40,776 nucleotides of DNA from Bifidobacterium catulorum. Lineage in GTDB: Bacteria > Actinomycetota > Actinomycetes > Actinomycetales > Bifidobacteriaceae. The notes beneath the pieces were generated by a model. That model did no database searches. It was not told where the DNA came from and worked only from the letters and a program-made list of their open reading frames with translations. Positions 1 to 9,405 of this stretch are shown one piece after another. The stretch is taken from assembly GCF_003129925.1 (NCBI RefSeq), contig NZ_QFFN01000020.1, positions 1 to 40,776 on the forward strand, in the 5' to 3' direction. Position numbers and translations under genes: made by a program. Within the stretch, counting starts at the first letter, position 1. Each line of letters starts with the position of its first letter.

Positions 1-174
1 GCGCGGAGAGGTGTATACGAGCCCGGGACCGGGCAGGGGAACGGAGGGGACGGGGGCCGCGGCCTGCCGCGCCGGCTCCGACACCGGCACGTTGTCCGGG
101 AACCGATGGCCGCAGCCGCGGCAGAACCTGGCTTCCACGGGATTCTGCTGCCCGCACCGATCGCAAATCTTCAT
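1..174 (-). CDS. Zinc-ribbon domain protein (partial, N-terminal part)
   Basis: The minus strand opens at an ATG (172-174) preceded by a clear AAGGAG ribosome binding site and stays open for 58 codons to the window edge. The product begins MKICDRCGQQNPVEARFCRGCG: two CxxC pairs about 13 residues apart, the typical double-zinc-ribbon start of many actinobacterial regulatory or membrane proteins. A Pro/Ala-rich linker follows. The rest, which would show any membrane or enzymatic domain, lies outside the window. It diverges from the kinase gene across about 220 bp, so the two may share a regulatory region. Function unknown; the zinc-ribbon call is firm, anything beyond it is not. Confidence 0.7.
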   Translation of the reverse strand, partial: MKICDRCGQQNPVEARFCRGCGHRFPDNVPVSEPARQAAAPVPSVPLPGPGLVYTSPR

Positions 175-392
175 GAGCGTTCTCCTTCTCTGTTTCCCCA
201 CCATTGTAAAGGGCATGATTCGCGAAATTCCGACGTTCCATCCACGAAACCCCCTGAAGCTATCCCCTGGTTAGCAGGGTGCGGGGCACGCCCGTGTTCC
301 GTCTGCCCGGTAGGATGCGAAGCAGGAAACCGGGCGTCCGAAGTCGGACGGGACGGTTCCGGACGAGTCGTCATCGATCAAGGGGGCCGGTC

Positions 393-1793
393 ATGGGCGT
401 GAAGGTGGAACCACCGCTGCTGGAGGGGTATGACTTCATACGCCGGCTGGGCGCGGGCGGCACGGCAGCCGTGTTCCTCTACCACCAGCGGGTGCCGAAC
501 CGTCTGGTCGCCGTGAAGATCAACGAGGCGCCGCTCGCCGACCGCAACAGCCGCAACCGCTTCCGTTCCGAGGCCAACTTCATGGCGCAGCTCTCCGAGC
601 ATCCGTACATCCTGTCGATATACGACGCCGGCATCACGCCCGGCGGGCGCGGCTACATGGTGCTCGAATACGCGCGCGGCGGCAGCTACAAGGATCTTTC
701 ACGCTCGAACCAGCTTCCCGTGGACCAGGTGCTGACCGTGGGCATCGACCTGGCGAGCGCCCTGTTCACCGCGCACAAGCGTGGCATCATCCACCGCGAC
801 ATCAAGCCCAGCAACGTGCTGATCTCCACGCAGGGCCTGCCGGTGATCGCCGATTTCGGCATCTCCTCGACGATCTACACGACGCGCGGCGCGAAGGGGT
901 TCTCGATCCCATGGGCGCCGCCCGAGGTGCTCACCGGGCGTTCCGGCGGCTCCGAGGCCACCGACATCTATTCCCTTGGCGCCACGCTGTATGCGATGCT
1001 GGTGGGCCATTCCCCGTTCGAATACGGGTACAAGGTGAAGGACAACCACGAACTCGCCCAGGTGATAGTGGACGAGGACCTTCCCCGCATCCGCAGGGCG
1101 GACGTGCCCAAGGAGTTCGAGAAGGTGCTGCGGCGGGCAATGAACAAGAACCCGGACGCTCGGTATTATTCCATGCTTGAATTCGCGCGCGATATGCAGA
1201 GGGTGCAGCAGCAGTGCTACGGACATCAGACCCCGGTGACGGTGGAGGAGATACCGCCGTATCTGCCGCAGGAGCGTCGCCGGGGACGCCAGGCCGCGAC
1301 CGGGGACGGCGGGGCGCGTCCGCAGGCCCAGGCCACTTGGGCGAGACCGGCCGCCGTCGGTGTCGCGATCGCGGCCGCGGTGGCTGCCGTGGCCGCGCTG
1401 ATGGCGTTCGTGGTCATGCCGCGCATGGACACCGCGCACGACGGCGGCGGATCGCAGGTGGTGGGCGACGATGCGAGAGGGCTGGACTCGCACGACGACC
1501 CGTCCTCCGGTCTGGGGGCGACCTCGAACGGCGATGTGCCGTCCCCGACCGGCCTGACCGGCACATTGCAGGGCGACACCGCCACGTTCACATGGACGAA
1601 TCCCGACCCCCGGGACGGCGACCGGTACGCATGGAACAAGGTTGGGGCGGACTCCGCGTCGTCGCTGGTGGACAAGCCGACGGTGAACATCGGAGGCGTC
1701 ACCGACGAACAGGTGTGCATCCAGGTGAGCATCGTGCGCGCCGACCGGCAGATGTCCACCACCCCCGCCACCGCCTGCGCGGTGCGCAAATAG
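393..1793 (+). CDS. Transmembrane Ser/Thr protein kinase with extracellular FN3-like domain (Pkb2-like)
   Basis: A Hanks-type protein kinase of 466 residues. Visible motifs are the glycine loop GAGGTAAVF, catalytic VAVK lysine (K42), HRDIKPSN (D136), DFG (D154) and the APPE motif. One hydrophobic Ala/Val segment near residues 320-342 is followed by a Ser/Asp/Gly-rich linker and a C-terminal module of about 80 residues with FN3-like TFTW and Cys-containing strands, presumably extracellular. The start at 393 is chosen because AAGGGGG lies 6 bases upstream and the protein then starts just before the kinase fold; an in-frame ATG at 279 would add 38 low-complexity residues. It heads the FN3/MoxR/DUF58/transglutaminase/PP2C series and probably phosphorylates members of that cluster. 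In B. longum the kinase in this position is called Pkb2 (from memory). Confidence 0.9.
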   Translation: MGVKVEPPLLEGYDFIRRLGAGGTAAVFLYHQRVPNRLVAVKINEAPLADRNSRNRFRSEANFMAQLSEHPYILSIYDAGITPGGRGYMVLEYARGGSYKDLSRSNQLPVDQVLTVGIDLASALFTAHKRGIIHRDIKPSNVLISTQGLPVIADFGISSTIYTTRGAKGFSIPWAPPEVLTGRSGGSEATDIYSLGATLYAMLVGHSPFEYGYKVKDNHELAQVIVDEDLPRIRRADVPKEFEKVLRRAMNKNPDARYYSMLEFARDMQRVQQQCYGHQTPVTVEEIPPYLPQERRRGRQAATGDGGARPQAQATWARPAAVGVAIAAAVAAVAALMAFVVMPRMDTAHDGGGSQVVGDDARGLDSHDDPSSGLGATSNGDVPSPTGLTGTLQGDTATFTWTNPDPRDGDRYAWNKVGADSASSLVDKPTVNIGGVTDEQVCIQVSIVRADRQMSTTPATACAVRK

Positions 1794-1797
1794 CTTT

Positions 1798-1813
1798 TAC
1801 GACGCGCGTCGTA
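1798..1813. promoter_or_regulatory. 16-bp perfect palindrome between kinase and FN3 genes
   Basis: TACGACGCGCGTCGTA is a perfect inverted repeat starting 5 bases after the kinase stop codon and lying directly upstream of the FN3 reading frame. It has no T tract, so it does not look like an intrinsic terminator; a dimeric regulator site or an RNA hairpin between the two cistrons is possible. Function is not shown by the sequence. Confidence 0.4.
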
Positions 1814-1857
1814 CCATGGAAGGCGTACCCATAGGAGAGCACAGGCAGGGGGAGGCC

Positions 1858-4800
1858 GTGAACGGCAGCGAAGAGAGGCATCCGGGCATTCGCGCCCGTC
1901 TGGCACGTCTGCGCGGCGTCATGCCCACCAGACGCAGCCGTTGGATCATGCCGGTCATCGCCCTCGTGCTGATGCTCGGCGTGGTCGTGGGCGCCGTCAT
2001 CATCAGCTCCATCACCCGTCAGCATGTGCAGCTGGACAACGGCACCGTATGGATCACCTCGCTACGGAACCAGAAGGCCGCACGGTTCAACGTGAAGCTG
2101 CAGGAGGCCGATGCGGCGGTGTCGTCGTCCGCCCAACGGTTCGACGTCGACCAATCCGGCGACAGCACGGTGCTCAACGAAGGCGGTCGCGCCCTGGGCA
2201 TCAAGGCGTCCACCGTCGGCGTGGACGGGCAGACCGACCTCAAGGGCGAGACGACATCGGCGATCGGCGGAGGCACCATCGCGTTCCTCAACACGAAAAG
2301 CGGCGACGTATGGGTAGGCGAGGCGGATGCGGTCGACGGCGTCTCCCCCACCACGGCCAAACCGGTCATGAGTCTGGGGCAGGGCGGCAAAATCGCCGTG
2401 GACAAGGACGGCGTCGTCTACGGATACCGCCCGTCGGACGCCATGGTGCTGACGTTGTCCAATCCGCGGGGCTCGAACCCCCGCGAATACGGGTCGCTCA
2501 ACAACGGCGGCGAGCTCGCCGCCGACGACTTCACCGTGGTCGGAGGCCGGCCCATGGTCGTATCCGACGCCACGCTGTCGTTCAAGGGCGGCTCCGTGAC
2601 CCTGCCGACCACCGGCAGGGTCACGCTGCAGCGGCCGCCGGTGGACGGCCGCCAGGACGGCTCCTGGGTGGCGGCCGCGACGACCGCGGGACTGGTCGTC
2701 GTCGACCTCGACCATGGGAACGCCCGCCCCGTCACGCTCAAATCCGGAGGAAACGGCGACCCGGCACGGCCGGTGTCGTCGTCGGGATGCATCTACGCGG
2801 CATGGAGCCAGAGCGCCAACAACTTCATCAAGGCATGCGGAGCCCCGAAGGACGGCCGCCTCGCCGACCAGCCGGACTTCGCGACGCTGAAGGAGGTCTC
2901 CGAGACCTCTCAGCTCACGTTCCGCACCAACCACCGTCTGGTCGTGCTCAACGACGTGGCGAACGGCAACGTCTGGAACCCGGACGATTCCACCGACGTC
3001 ATCAAACTGCAGTGGAACCAAATCCAGACCGAGAAGACGACGACCACGGAGGAAAGCCAGAACACCGCCGACACCCATGAGAACTTCGCCGAGAAATGCT
3101 CGGCGACGTCCGGCTCCATCAAGGCGGTGGACGACACGTTCGGCGTACGCGCCGGCGGCGAGGAGATCCTCGACGTGCTGCGCAACGACGAGCAGACCGA
3201 CTGCTCCGTGCTGCACATCGACAAGGTGGAGGCCCCCGGGGGCGACGCCTCCGTGGCACCCGTCTACGACGGCAGGTATCTGCAGCTCGACGCGACGAAC
3301 GCCCACGCGGGCACGATCCGGTTCTCATACTCCATATCCGACGGCCGCGAACAGACATCCTCGGCCACGGTGACGCTGAATGTCACCGGAAGCAACGACG
3401 ACAAGGCCCCCAGACAGAACGACGTCCCGCCCGAATACCAGGTGGAGCAGGGCGCCTCCTACACGGCGAACGCGCTGGCGAGCTTCACCGACGCCGACGG
3501 CGACCCCATGACGCTGGTCTCGGCCACACCCACGAACTCGGACCAGGTCATGGTCTCCACGCGGGCCGACGGCCAGCTCGTGTTCAACACCGGATCGCAG
3601 GCATCCGGCCGCGTGGGCGTGCAGGTGATGGTGTCCGACGGCGAAAAGACCGGCAAGGGCATGGTGTATTTCTCGGTGAGGCCGGCGAACACGCTCACCG
3701 CCGTCATCGACCCCATCGTGAAACAGGCGCAGCCGAACAAAAGCACCACCGTGTCGCTCAAACCGTACGTGCACGGCACCTCGGCGCAGCCGGCGCAGCT
3801 TTCGGCAGTCACCCAGCCGGCGAACGCCTCCACCGCAGCGAACAACGAGGACATGTCGTTCACGTTCAAGGCGGCCAACCCCGGCACCTACTACGTGCCG
3901 TACACCATCACGCAGGGCACGCAGCCGACCACCGGCCTGGCCCGCATCGAGGTGAGGGGCGCCGACGGCAAGGACGCCAAGCCGGTGGCCGCCAACGACG
4001 TGGCGCTGCTCGGCGCCGACAACACCGCCATCGTGGAGCCCTTGGCCAACGACGTCGACCCGCTGGGGGGCGTGCTGGCCATCAACTCGGTGAGCGCCCC
4101 CGGGGACTCGGGCATCAAGACCGGCATCGTGGGCCACAAACGCGTATACCTCACCGCACGGCAGGTGCCGACCAAGCCGGTGTCCGTAAGCTACACCGTG
4201 GCCAACGCGCAGGGCCAGAGCCAGGGACGCATCGTGCTGCAGCCCCCCGCTCTCGCCACGCAGAACAACGCCCCGAAGGCGGGCAACATCAACGTCCAGG
4301 TGCGTGCCGGCGGCATCGTCACCGTGCCGGTGCTCGACCACGTCACCTACGCCGACGGCACGACCGTGAAGCTCAGGACCGGGTTGCAGTACGACAGGAA
4401 GACGTTCCGGGGGCTGGTGTTCGTCTCCGAGAACAACGTGCGCTACCAGGCGGCCGACACGCAGGGCGTCTATCCGGTGACGTACACGGTGCAGGACAAT
4501 CTCGGCAACACCGCGTCCGGCACCATCACCATCACCGTGCACAAGAAGGACGCGGCGAGCAAGCCCGCCCCCACACCGGCCGACGTGGAGGCCCAGGTCG
4601 CCGCCGGGCAGAAGGTGAGGATACCCATCACGCTCACCGGCATCGACGTGGACGGCGACGGCGACACCCTGAACGGTCTGGGCAACACGGCGCCGAAACT
4701 GGGACGCATCACCGAGACCGGCGCCGACTATCTGGTCTACGAGGCGTATGCGGACTCCGCCGGCACCGACACGTTCAGCTACGCCGTTGAGGACTGGACC

Positions 4801-7800
4801 GGCCAGCGCGCGCAGGCGCAGATCCGCGTGGGCGTGTTCAGGTCCAGCTCCGACTCGGGCGTGTACGCACGTGACGACACCCTGTCCATCCGCCCGAACA
4901 CCAAGGTGGACGTTCCCGTGCTCATCAACGACATCTCCGGCGACTCCGACAGCCTGGAACTCGACGGGAAACTCGACATGCAGGGCGTCAAGGACGCCAG
5001 GGTGCGCAACAACATGATCGAACTCACCGCGCCGTCGAACGCGGGCACGGCCTACGTGATGTACACGGCGAAGACGAAGGCGGGGCTGTCCGACACCGGC
5101 ACGCTGACGGTCAACGTCTCCGACAAGGCCCCCATCTCGCCTCCTACGGCATACGACTACAAGGTGCCCGCGGCGGCCACCATCGACAAGAAGACCGTCG
5201 ACGTGGACGTGAGGGACTGGATGGCGAACCCGTCCGGAACGTTCGACGACCTCAGGGTGGACGTGCATCCCAGCGCGGGCGACCATGCGCACCGCAAGGG
5301 CGGGGCCGGTTCCACCGTCATCGCCGTGGACCTGACCGACGAGGCCCGCGCCGTGCCGTACACGGTGACGAACACGAAATACGACATCACCTCCACGGCG
5401 TTCATCCAGGTGCCCGCCTACGGCGTGTTCCCGCCGACGCTTCGCCCCAAGGCGCCGAAGCTGCAGGTGCACGCCCGGGAGACCATCGAGATCGACATCG
5501 CCGACTACGTGCGCGTGGGCGCGGGCAAGACCGCAAGCGTGGAATCCAAGGAGTCGGTGAGCGCCACCAAGTCCGACGGCGGCGACCTCTACATCAGCGA
5601 CACGAAGCTGAAGTTCACCGCGGCCAAGGACTACGCGGGTCCGGCCTCCATCACGTTCACCGCGGTGGACGGCAAAAAGGGCAAGGACCGCAACGCCATC
5701 ATCAATTCGGCGGTGCTCACGCTTCCCATCACGGTGATAGGCCGCCAGGTGCCGCCGCCCACGTTCTCCGCGCCGACCATCGACGTGGTGCCCGGCGACG
5801 CGAAGAAGACCATCTCGCTGCGCGAGCTCACCCACGCCCCCGACGGCGCATACGAGGACGAGAAGACGTACACGTACTCGACCGGCGGCAGCGCAAGCCC
5901 CGTGGAGGCGTCGCTCTCGTCCGACGGCGCCCTCACCGTCAGTGCGCCGAAGGACGCCAGGCCCGGCACCACGGTGACCCTGCCCATCACCATCACATAC
6001 GCGAACGGCAAGGTGAACGCGGGCGTCACGCTGCGCGTCACCCGGACCAACCAGCCGCTCGCCCGGGTGGCGGGGCAGGCGATCCGCGCGAAGGCCGGCA
6101 CGCCCGAACACGTGAACGTCCTCGACGGCGCATACAACCCGTTCCCCGACACGCCGCTGACGGTCATCGGCGCGACGACCGACGACGCATCCAGAATCGC
6201 CGTAAGCTACACGGCGGGCGGCGACCTGACCATCACCCCCGCCTCCAACATCGGCGCCTCCACGAACAAGGTGGTCGTCACCGTACAGGACGGCACGAAG
6301 GACGCCTCGCGCAACGTCACCGCCATCGTCACGGTGTCCATCGTCGACAAGCCGAACCCGCCACTGCTCTCCCCCGTGGCGGGCACGCCGGCCGACGGCT
6401 CGGTGAACCTGGCATGGACGCCCGGCGCTGCCAACGGCGCACCGATCACCGAATACGAGGTCGACTACGACGACCGCAGGGTCGCCTGCGGCGCGAACAC
6501 CACCTGCCAGATCACCGGACTGACCAACGGCCGGGAGTACGCGTTCACCGTACGCGCCATGAACGAGGTCGGCTGGTCCGATCCCTCGAACACCGTCAAG
6601 GGCATGCCCGACAAGGTCCCCGACGCCCCCGCCGAAATCGGCGTGAAGGGCGACTACAAGAAGGTGCTGGTCGGGTGGACGACGCCTGACTATGTGGGGT
6701 CCGCACCGGACAAGTACACGGTGACCATCACCGGCGCGGGCGGCTCGCAGACCCAGACCGTCACCGGACAGACGGCCACGTTCACCGTGGACAACTCCGC
6801 CGGAGGCAAGGCGTTCACCGCACGCGTGCGCGCACACAACCGCGCCGGCGACGGCATCGAAGGCACCAGCATCAACAACGACGCACCATGGGGAGACATC
6901 GACGCACCATCGGTGACCATCAGGCAGACGGACCCCACGACCGTCGCCGGCACCGTGACGCTGGGCGACCTGCACGGCGCGGGCTGCTCCAGCATCACCC
7001 TGAGCACCGGCGGAAGCGTGCCATGCTCGTCCGACGGATCATTCACCGTCTCCATAGACCGGAACGACTACTTCAAGCCGATGAGCGTCACCGCCACCGT
7101 CGAACCGGAGAAGACCGGAGGTGGCCCCGCCAAGGCCACGTCGAACGAAATCAAACCCACCTACGACATCCGAAGGCCCGACCTGAGCGTCTCCGGCAGC
7201 GGCAACGGCGACTGCAAAGCCATCTGGCACGGCACCGGGACGTATGACGACATCGTCGTCACATTCGGAGGTGAACGCGTCAGCGGCGGCTCCGCCACCA
7301 AACATGTGGGGGAATGGCAGAGATGCCCATCCGCCACCGCATACCAGACGCTGAACGGCGCCAAAGGACCGTCCGTCACGGCCGAGGACCGCAACTACGT
7401 CTACAAGGTTCCTCCCAGGATCGGTGAATCGTTCTCGCTGTCATGGAACGCCAAGGACCGCAACACCATTGACGTGAACCACGCGAGCGACATCCAACGA
7501 TGGGGGCAGAACGCCACCTACGTGCTCACGGTCAACGACCACGTCGTGGAGGGATGGACCCCCGATGTGAGGTCCATCAAGGCCTCGGTCGTCGGCATGG
7601 AGTCGGCCACGAAGCCGGAACCGCCGTCGGGCGGCGACTCCGAAAGCGGGAACGGATCCGAAGGCGGCGAATCCGAAGGAAGCGAATCCGAAGGAAGCGA
7701 CGAGTCCGGAAGCGTCGGCGAGACGACGCCGGACGTCCGTTGGTCGCTGAAGGTCACACTGAACAACGACGCCAACTACACGGACGACGCCGACGGCATC

Positions 7801-7920
7801 CTGACGGGCGACGGCCGCGCACTGCCGACGAAGACGACATCGATGCAGTCGGCGTATATGGAACGCAACCAGTCATCACCGGACGTCATCATGCAGGCCG
7901 CCTCGCGGCGACTGTACTGA
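1858..7920 (+). CDS. fn3: Giant membrane-anchored surface protein with Ig-like repeats and FN3 domains
   Basis: About 2020 residues. A short Arg-rich cytoplasmic N terminus is followed by one membrane segment (IMPVIALVLMLGVVVGAVII). A beta-propeller-like or beta-rich region comes next, then many cadherin/Ig-like repeats with recurrent DxxGDxxT-type and VxYTV strands. Two FN3 domains follow at roughly residues 1500-1690 (for example LAWTPGAANGAPITEYEV). A Gly/Ser/Glu low-complexity stretch sits near residue 1920-1960. The protein is predicted to be outside the cell. The start is uncertain: GTG 1858 has a close GGGGGAGG, while the in-frame ATG at 1816 lacks a ribosome binding site. It follows the kinase by about 65 bases and precedes moxR, so it belongs to the same operon. 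FN3 fragments of the B. longum homologue have been reported to bind a human cytokine (literature, from memory); that is not visible here. Confidence 0.88.
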   Translation: MNGSEERHPGIRARLARLRGVMPTRRSRWIMPVIALVLMLGVVVGAVIISSITRQHVQLDNGTVWITSLRNQKAARFNVKLQEADAAVSSSAQRFDVDQSGDSTVLNEGGRALGIKASTVGVDGQTDLKGETTSAIGGGTIAFLNTKSGDVWVGEADAVDGVSPTTAKPVMSLGQGGKIAVDKDGVVYGYRPSDAMVLTLSNPRGSNPREYGSLNNGGELAADDFTVVGGRPMVVSDATLSFKGGSVTLPTTGRVTLQRPPVDGRQDGSWVAAATTAGLVVVDLDHGNARPVTLKSGGNGDPARPVSSSGCIYAAWSQSANNFIKACGAPKDGRLADQPDFATLKEVSETSQLTFRTNHRLVVLNDVANGNVWNPDDSTDVIKLQWNQIQTEKTTTTEESQNTADTHENFAEKCSATSGSIKAVDDTFGVRAGGEEILDVLRNDEQTDCSVLHIDKVEAPGGDASVAPVYDGRYLQLDATNAHAGTIRFSYSISDGREQTSSATVTLNVTGSNDDKAPRQNDVPPEYQVEQGASYTANALASFTDADGDPMTLVSATPTNSDQVMVSTRADGQLVFNTGSQASGRVGVQVMVSDGEKTGKGMVYFSVRPANTLTAVIDPIVKQAQPNKSTTVSLKPYVHGTSAQPAQLSAVTQPANASTAANNEDMSFTFKAANPGTYYVPYTITQGTQPTTGLARIEVRGADGKDAKPVAANDVALLGADNTAIVEPLANDVDPLGGVLAINSVSAPGDSGIKTGIVGHKRVYLTARQVPTKPVSVSYTVANAQGQSQGRIVLQPPALATQNNAPKAGNINVQVRAGGIVTVPVLDHVTYADGTTVKLRTGLQYDRKTFRGLVFVSENNVRYQAADTQGVYPVTYTVQDNLGNTASGTITITVHKKDAASKPAPTPADVEAQVAAGQKVRIPITLTGIDVDGDGDTLNGLGNTAPKLGRITETGADYLVYEAYADSAGTDTFSYAVEDWTGQRAQAQIRVGVFRSSSDSGVYARDDTLSIRPNTKVDVPVLINDISGDSDSLELDGKLDMQGVKDARVRNNMIELTAPSNAGTAYVMYTAKTKAGLSDTGTLTVNVSDKAPISPPTAYDYKVPAAATIDKKTVDVDVRDWMANPSGTFDDLRVDVHPSAGDHAHRKGGAGSTVIAVDLTDEARAVPYTVTNTKYDITSTAFIQVPAYGVFPPTLRPKAPKLQVHARETIEIDIADYVRVGAGKTASVESKESVSATKSDGGDLYISDTKLKFTAAKDYAGPASITFTAVDGKKGKDRNAIINSAVLTLPITVIGRQVPPPTFSAPTIDVVPGDAKKTISLRELTHAPDGAYEDEKTYTYSTGGSASPVEASLSSDGALTVSAPKDARPGTTVTLPITITYANGKVNAGVTLRVTRTNQPLARVAGQAIRAKAGTPEHVNVLDGAYNPFPDTPLTVIGATTDDASRIAVSYTAGGDLTITPASNIGASTNKVVVTVQDGTKDASRNVTAIVTVSIVDKPNPPLLSPVAGTPADGSVNLAWTPGAANGAPITEYEVDYDDRRVACGANTTCQITGLTNGREYAFTVRAMNEVGWSDPSNTVKGMPDKVPDAPAEIGVKGDYKKVLVGWTTPDYVGSAPDKYTVTITGAGGSQTQTVTGQTATFTVDNSAGGKAFTARVRAHNRAGDGIEGTSINNDAPWGDIDAPSVTIRQTDPTTVAGTVTLGDLHGAGCSSITLSTGGSVPCSSDGSFTVSIDRNDYFKPMSVTATVEPEKTGGGPAKATSNEIKPTYDIRRPDLSVSGSGNGDCKAIWHGTGTYDDIVVTFGGERVSGGSATKHVGEWQRCPSATAYQTLNGAKGPSVTAEDRNYVYKVPPRIGESFSLSWNAKDRNTIDVNHASDIQRWGQNATYVLTVNDHVVEGWTPDVRSIKASVVGMESATKPEPPSGGDSESGNGSEGGESEGSESEGSDESGSVGETTPDVRWSLKVTLNNDANYTDDADGILTGDGRALPTKTTSMQSAYMERNQSSPDVIMQAASRRLY

Positions 7921-7972
7921 ACGGGCGACCGCACCGGACACAGGACGACACACGGACAACCAAAGGAGCGAT

Positions 7973-9373
7973 ATGAGCCAGAACACCAACGGCAGGAAGC
8001 CGGCGCCGAACGGCGGCAAGGGACCGGAAAAGCACGACGACTCCACCGTCTTGTCGGACTCCACCGTCTTGTCGGACTCGACGGTGCTGTCCGACAAGAC
8101 ACGACTGTCGGATTCCACGGTGTTGTCCGACTCGACCGTGTTGTCCGAATCAAAGCGCCCGGGCGGCACGGCCCACGCGACGCCGAAGAAGAAAGGCACC
8201 GCCGCGCAATCCCCGGCCAAGCCGTCCCTTCCCCGCCGTCCGGGCACGGCGGACGGCGGCAAGAAGCAGGCACCGGCCACGAACAAGCCCAGACTGCCGA
8301 AGAAGACCACGGAGGCGAAACCGGCCCCGCATGCGACCGCCCCCGGACCGAACCCGGACCGGCGTCCCAAGACCCGGCCCGCATCTGGCCGATCCGACAA
8401 CTCGATGCTGCCGAAGCCCGAACCCGACATCGCGCGCTTCACCACGGTGTTCGGCGCCATCGTCGGCAACATCGCACAGGTGATCCTCGGCAAGGAGACC
8501 ACGATCCGACAGTGCGTCGCAGCGCTGATCGCCGGGGGGCACGTGCTGCTGGAGGACAATCCCGGCACCGGCAAGACGCAGCTGGCGAGAGGCCTCGCCA
8601 ATTCCATAGACGCGCCGTTCAAACGCATCCAGTTCACGCCGGACCTGCTGCCGAGCGACGTGGTCGGCGTGACGTTCTACGACCAGAAGACCGGCGAGTT
8701 CACGTTCCGCAACGGACCCGTCTTCGCGTCGACCGTATTGGCCGACGAGATCAACCGTGCCTCGCCGAAGACGCAGTCCGCACTGCTGGAGGTCATGGAG
8801 GAGCAGAAGGTCACAGTGGACGGCGTCACCTATCCGGTGCCGCAGCCGTTCATCGTCATCGCCACGCAGAACCCCATCGAGCAGCTCGGCACCTACAAGC
8901 TGCCGGAGGCGCAGCTCGACCGCTTCCTCATCAAGACGTCGTTGGGCGACCCCGGCCACGAGGCCAGTCTGCGCATCCTTCACGAGGCCAACGTGCGCGA
9001 CCGCGCGCAGACGGTGAGTCCCGTGACCGACGCCGGGGAGATCCTCGAACTGCGCGGCCTCGCCGAGAACGTGCACGTCGACGAAGCCATCGAGGAGTAC
9101 ATCGTGCGCCTTATGGAGGCCACCCGCCACAACGACAGGGTGCTGGTGGGCGCCTCCATGCGCGGCGCGCTGGCGCTGATCCGTCTGGCCCGTGTATGGG
9201 CCGCCGCGGACGGCCGCGGATACGTGGTGCCCGACGACGTGAAGGACCTGACCTCCGTCGTGCTGGCCCACCGCATCATCCTCACCCCCGAGGCCACCTT
9301 CGCGGGCGCGACCGCCGACGGCGTCATCACCGACATCCTCGCCGACGTGGTGGCCCCCACCATCGGCGCCTGA
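7973..9373 (+). CDS. MoxR-family AAA+ ATPase with N-terminal STVLSD repeats
   Basis: 466 residues. The C-terminal ~320 residues are a MoxR AAA+ module: Walker A NPGTGKT (K201), Walker B VLADEINRA, and the sensor segment ATQNPIEQLGTYKLPEAQLDRF-like region. MoxR ATPases act as chaperone-like remodelers and are typically paired with DUF58 proteins, as here. Unusually, the first ~145 residues are predicted disordered: six hexapeptide units of S-T-V-L-S-D type at residues 24-59, then a Lys/Pro/Ala-rich linker. Such an extension is absent from ordinary MoxR proteins and may be a phosphorylated docking arm for the cluster's kinase and FHA protein (inference). Start supported by AAAGGAG six bases upstream of ATG 7973. 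It is 52 bases downstream of the FN3 gene. Confidence 0.92.
   Translation: MSQNTNGRKPAPNGGKGPEKHDDSTVLSDSTVLSDSTVLSDKTRLSDSTVLSDSTVLSESKRPGGTAHATPKKKGTAAQSPAKPSLPRRPGTADGGKKQAPATNKPRLPKKTTEAKPAPHATAPGPNPDRRPKTRPASGRSDNSMLPKPEPDIARFTTVFGAIVGNIAQVILGKETTIRQCVAALIAGGHVLLEDNPGTGKTQLARGLANSIDAPFKRIQFTPDLLPSDVVGVTFYDQKTGEFTFRNGPVFASTVLADEINRASPKTQSALLEVMEEQKVTVDGVTYPVPQPFIVIATQNPIEQLGTYKLPEAQLDRFLIKTSLGDPGHEASLRILHEANVRDRAQTVSPVTDAGEILELRGLAENVHVDEAIEEYIVRLMEATRHNDRVLVGASMRGALALIRLARVWAAADGRGYVVPDDVKDLTSVVLAHRIILTPEATFAGATADGVITDILADVVAPTIGA
8042..8149 (+). repeat. Six tandem 18-bp units coding for STVLSD-type hexapeptides
   Basis: Six consecutive in-frame 18-base units encode STVLSD, STVLSD, STVLSD, KTRLSD, STVLSD and STVLSE. 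The first two units are identical in DNA, but the others use different synonymous codons (for example GTC TTG, GTG CTG, GTG TTG). The peptide has therefore stayed similar while the DNA drifted, which points to selection on the protein motif rather than a very recent slippage event. Confidence 0.9.
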
Positions 9374-9405
9374 CGCCGCACTCGCATTCCAAGGAACGTG
9401 GACTC

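Noticed and set aside
3325..6975. Open frame of about 1216 codons opposite the FN3 gene
   Set aside because: Arg/Gly/His/Val-rich shadow of the FN3 coding frame without any recognisable domain.
8042..8149. Direct repeats considered as a CRISPR array
   Set aside because: Units are contiguous without spacers and lie in frame inside the moxR gene.
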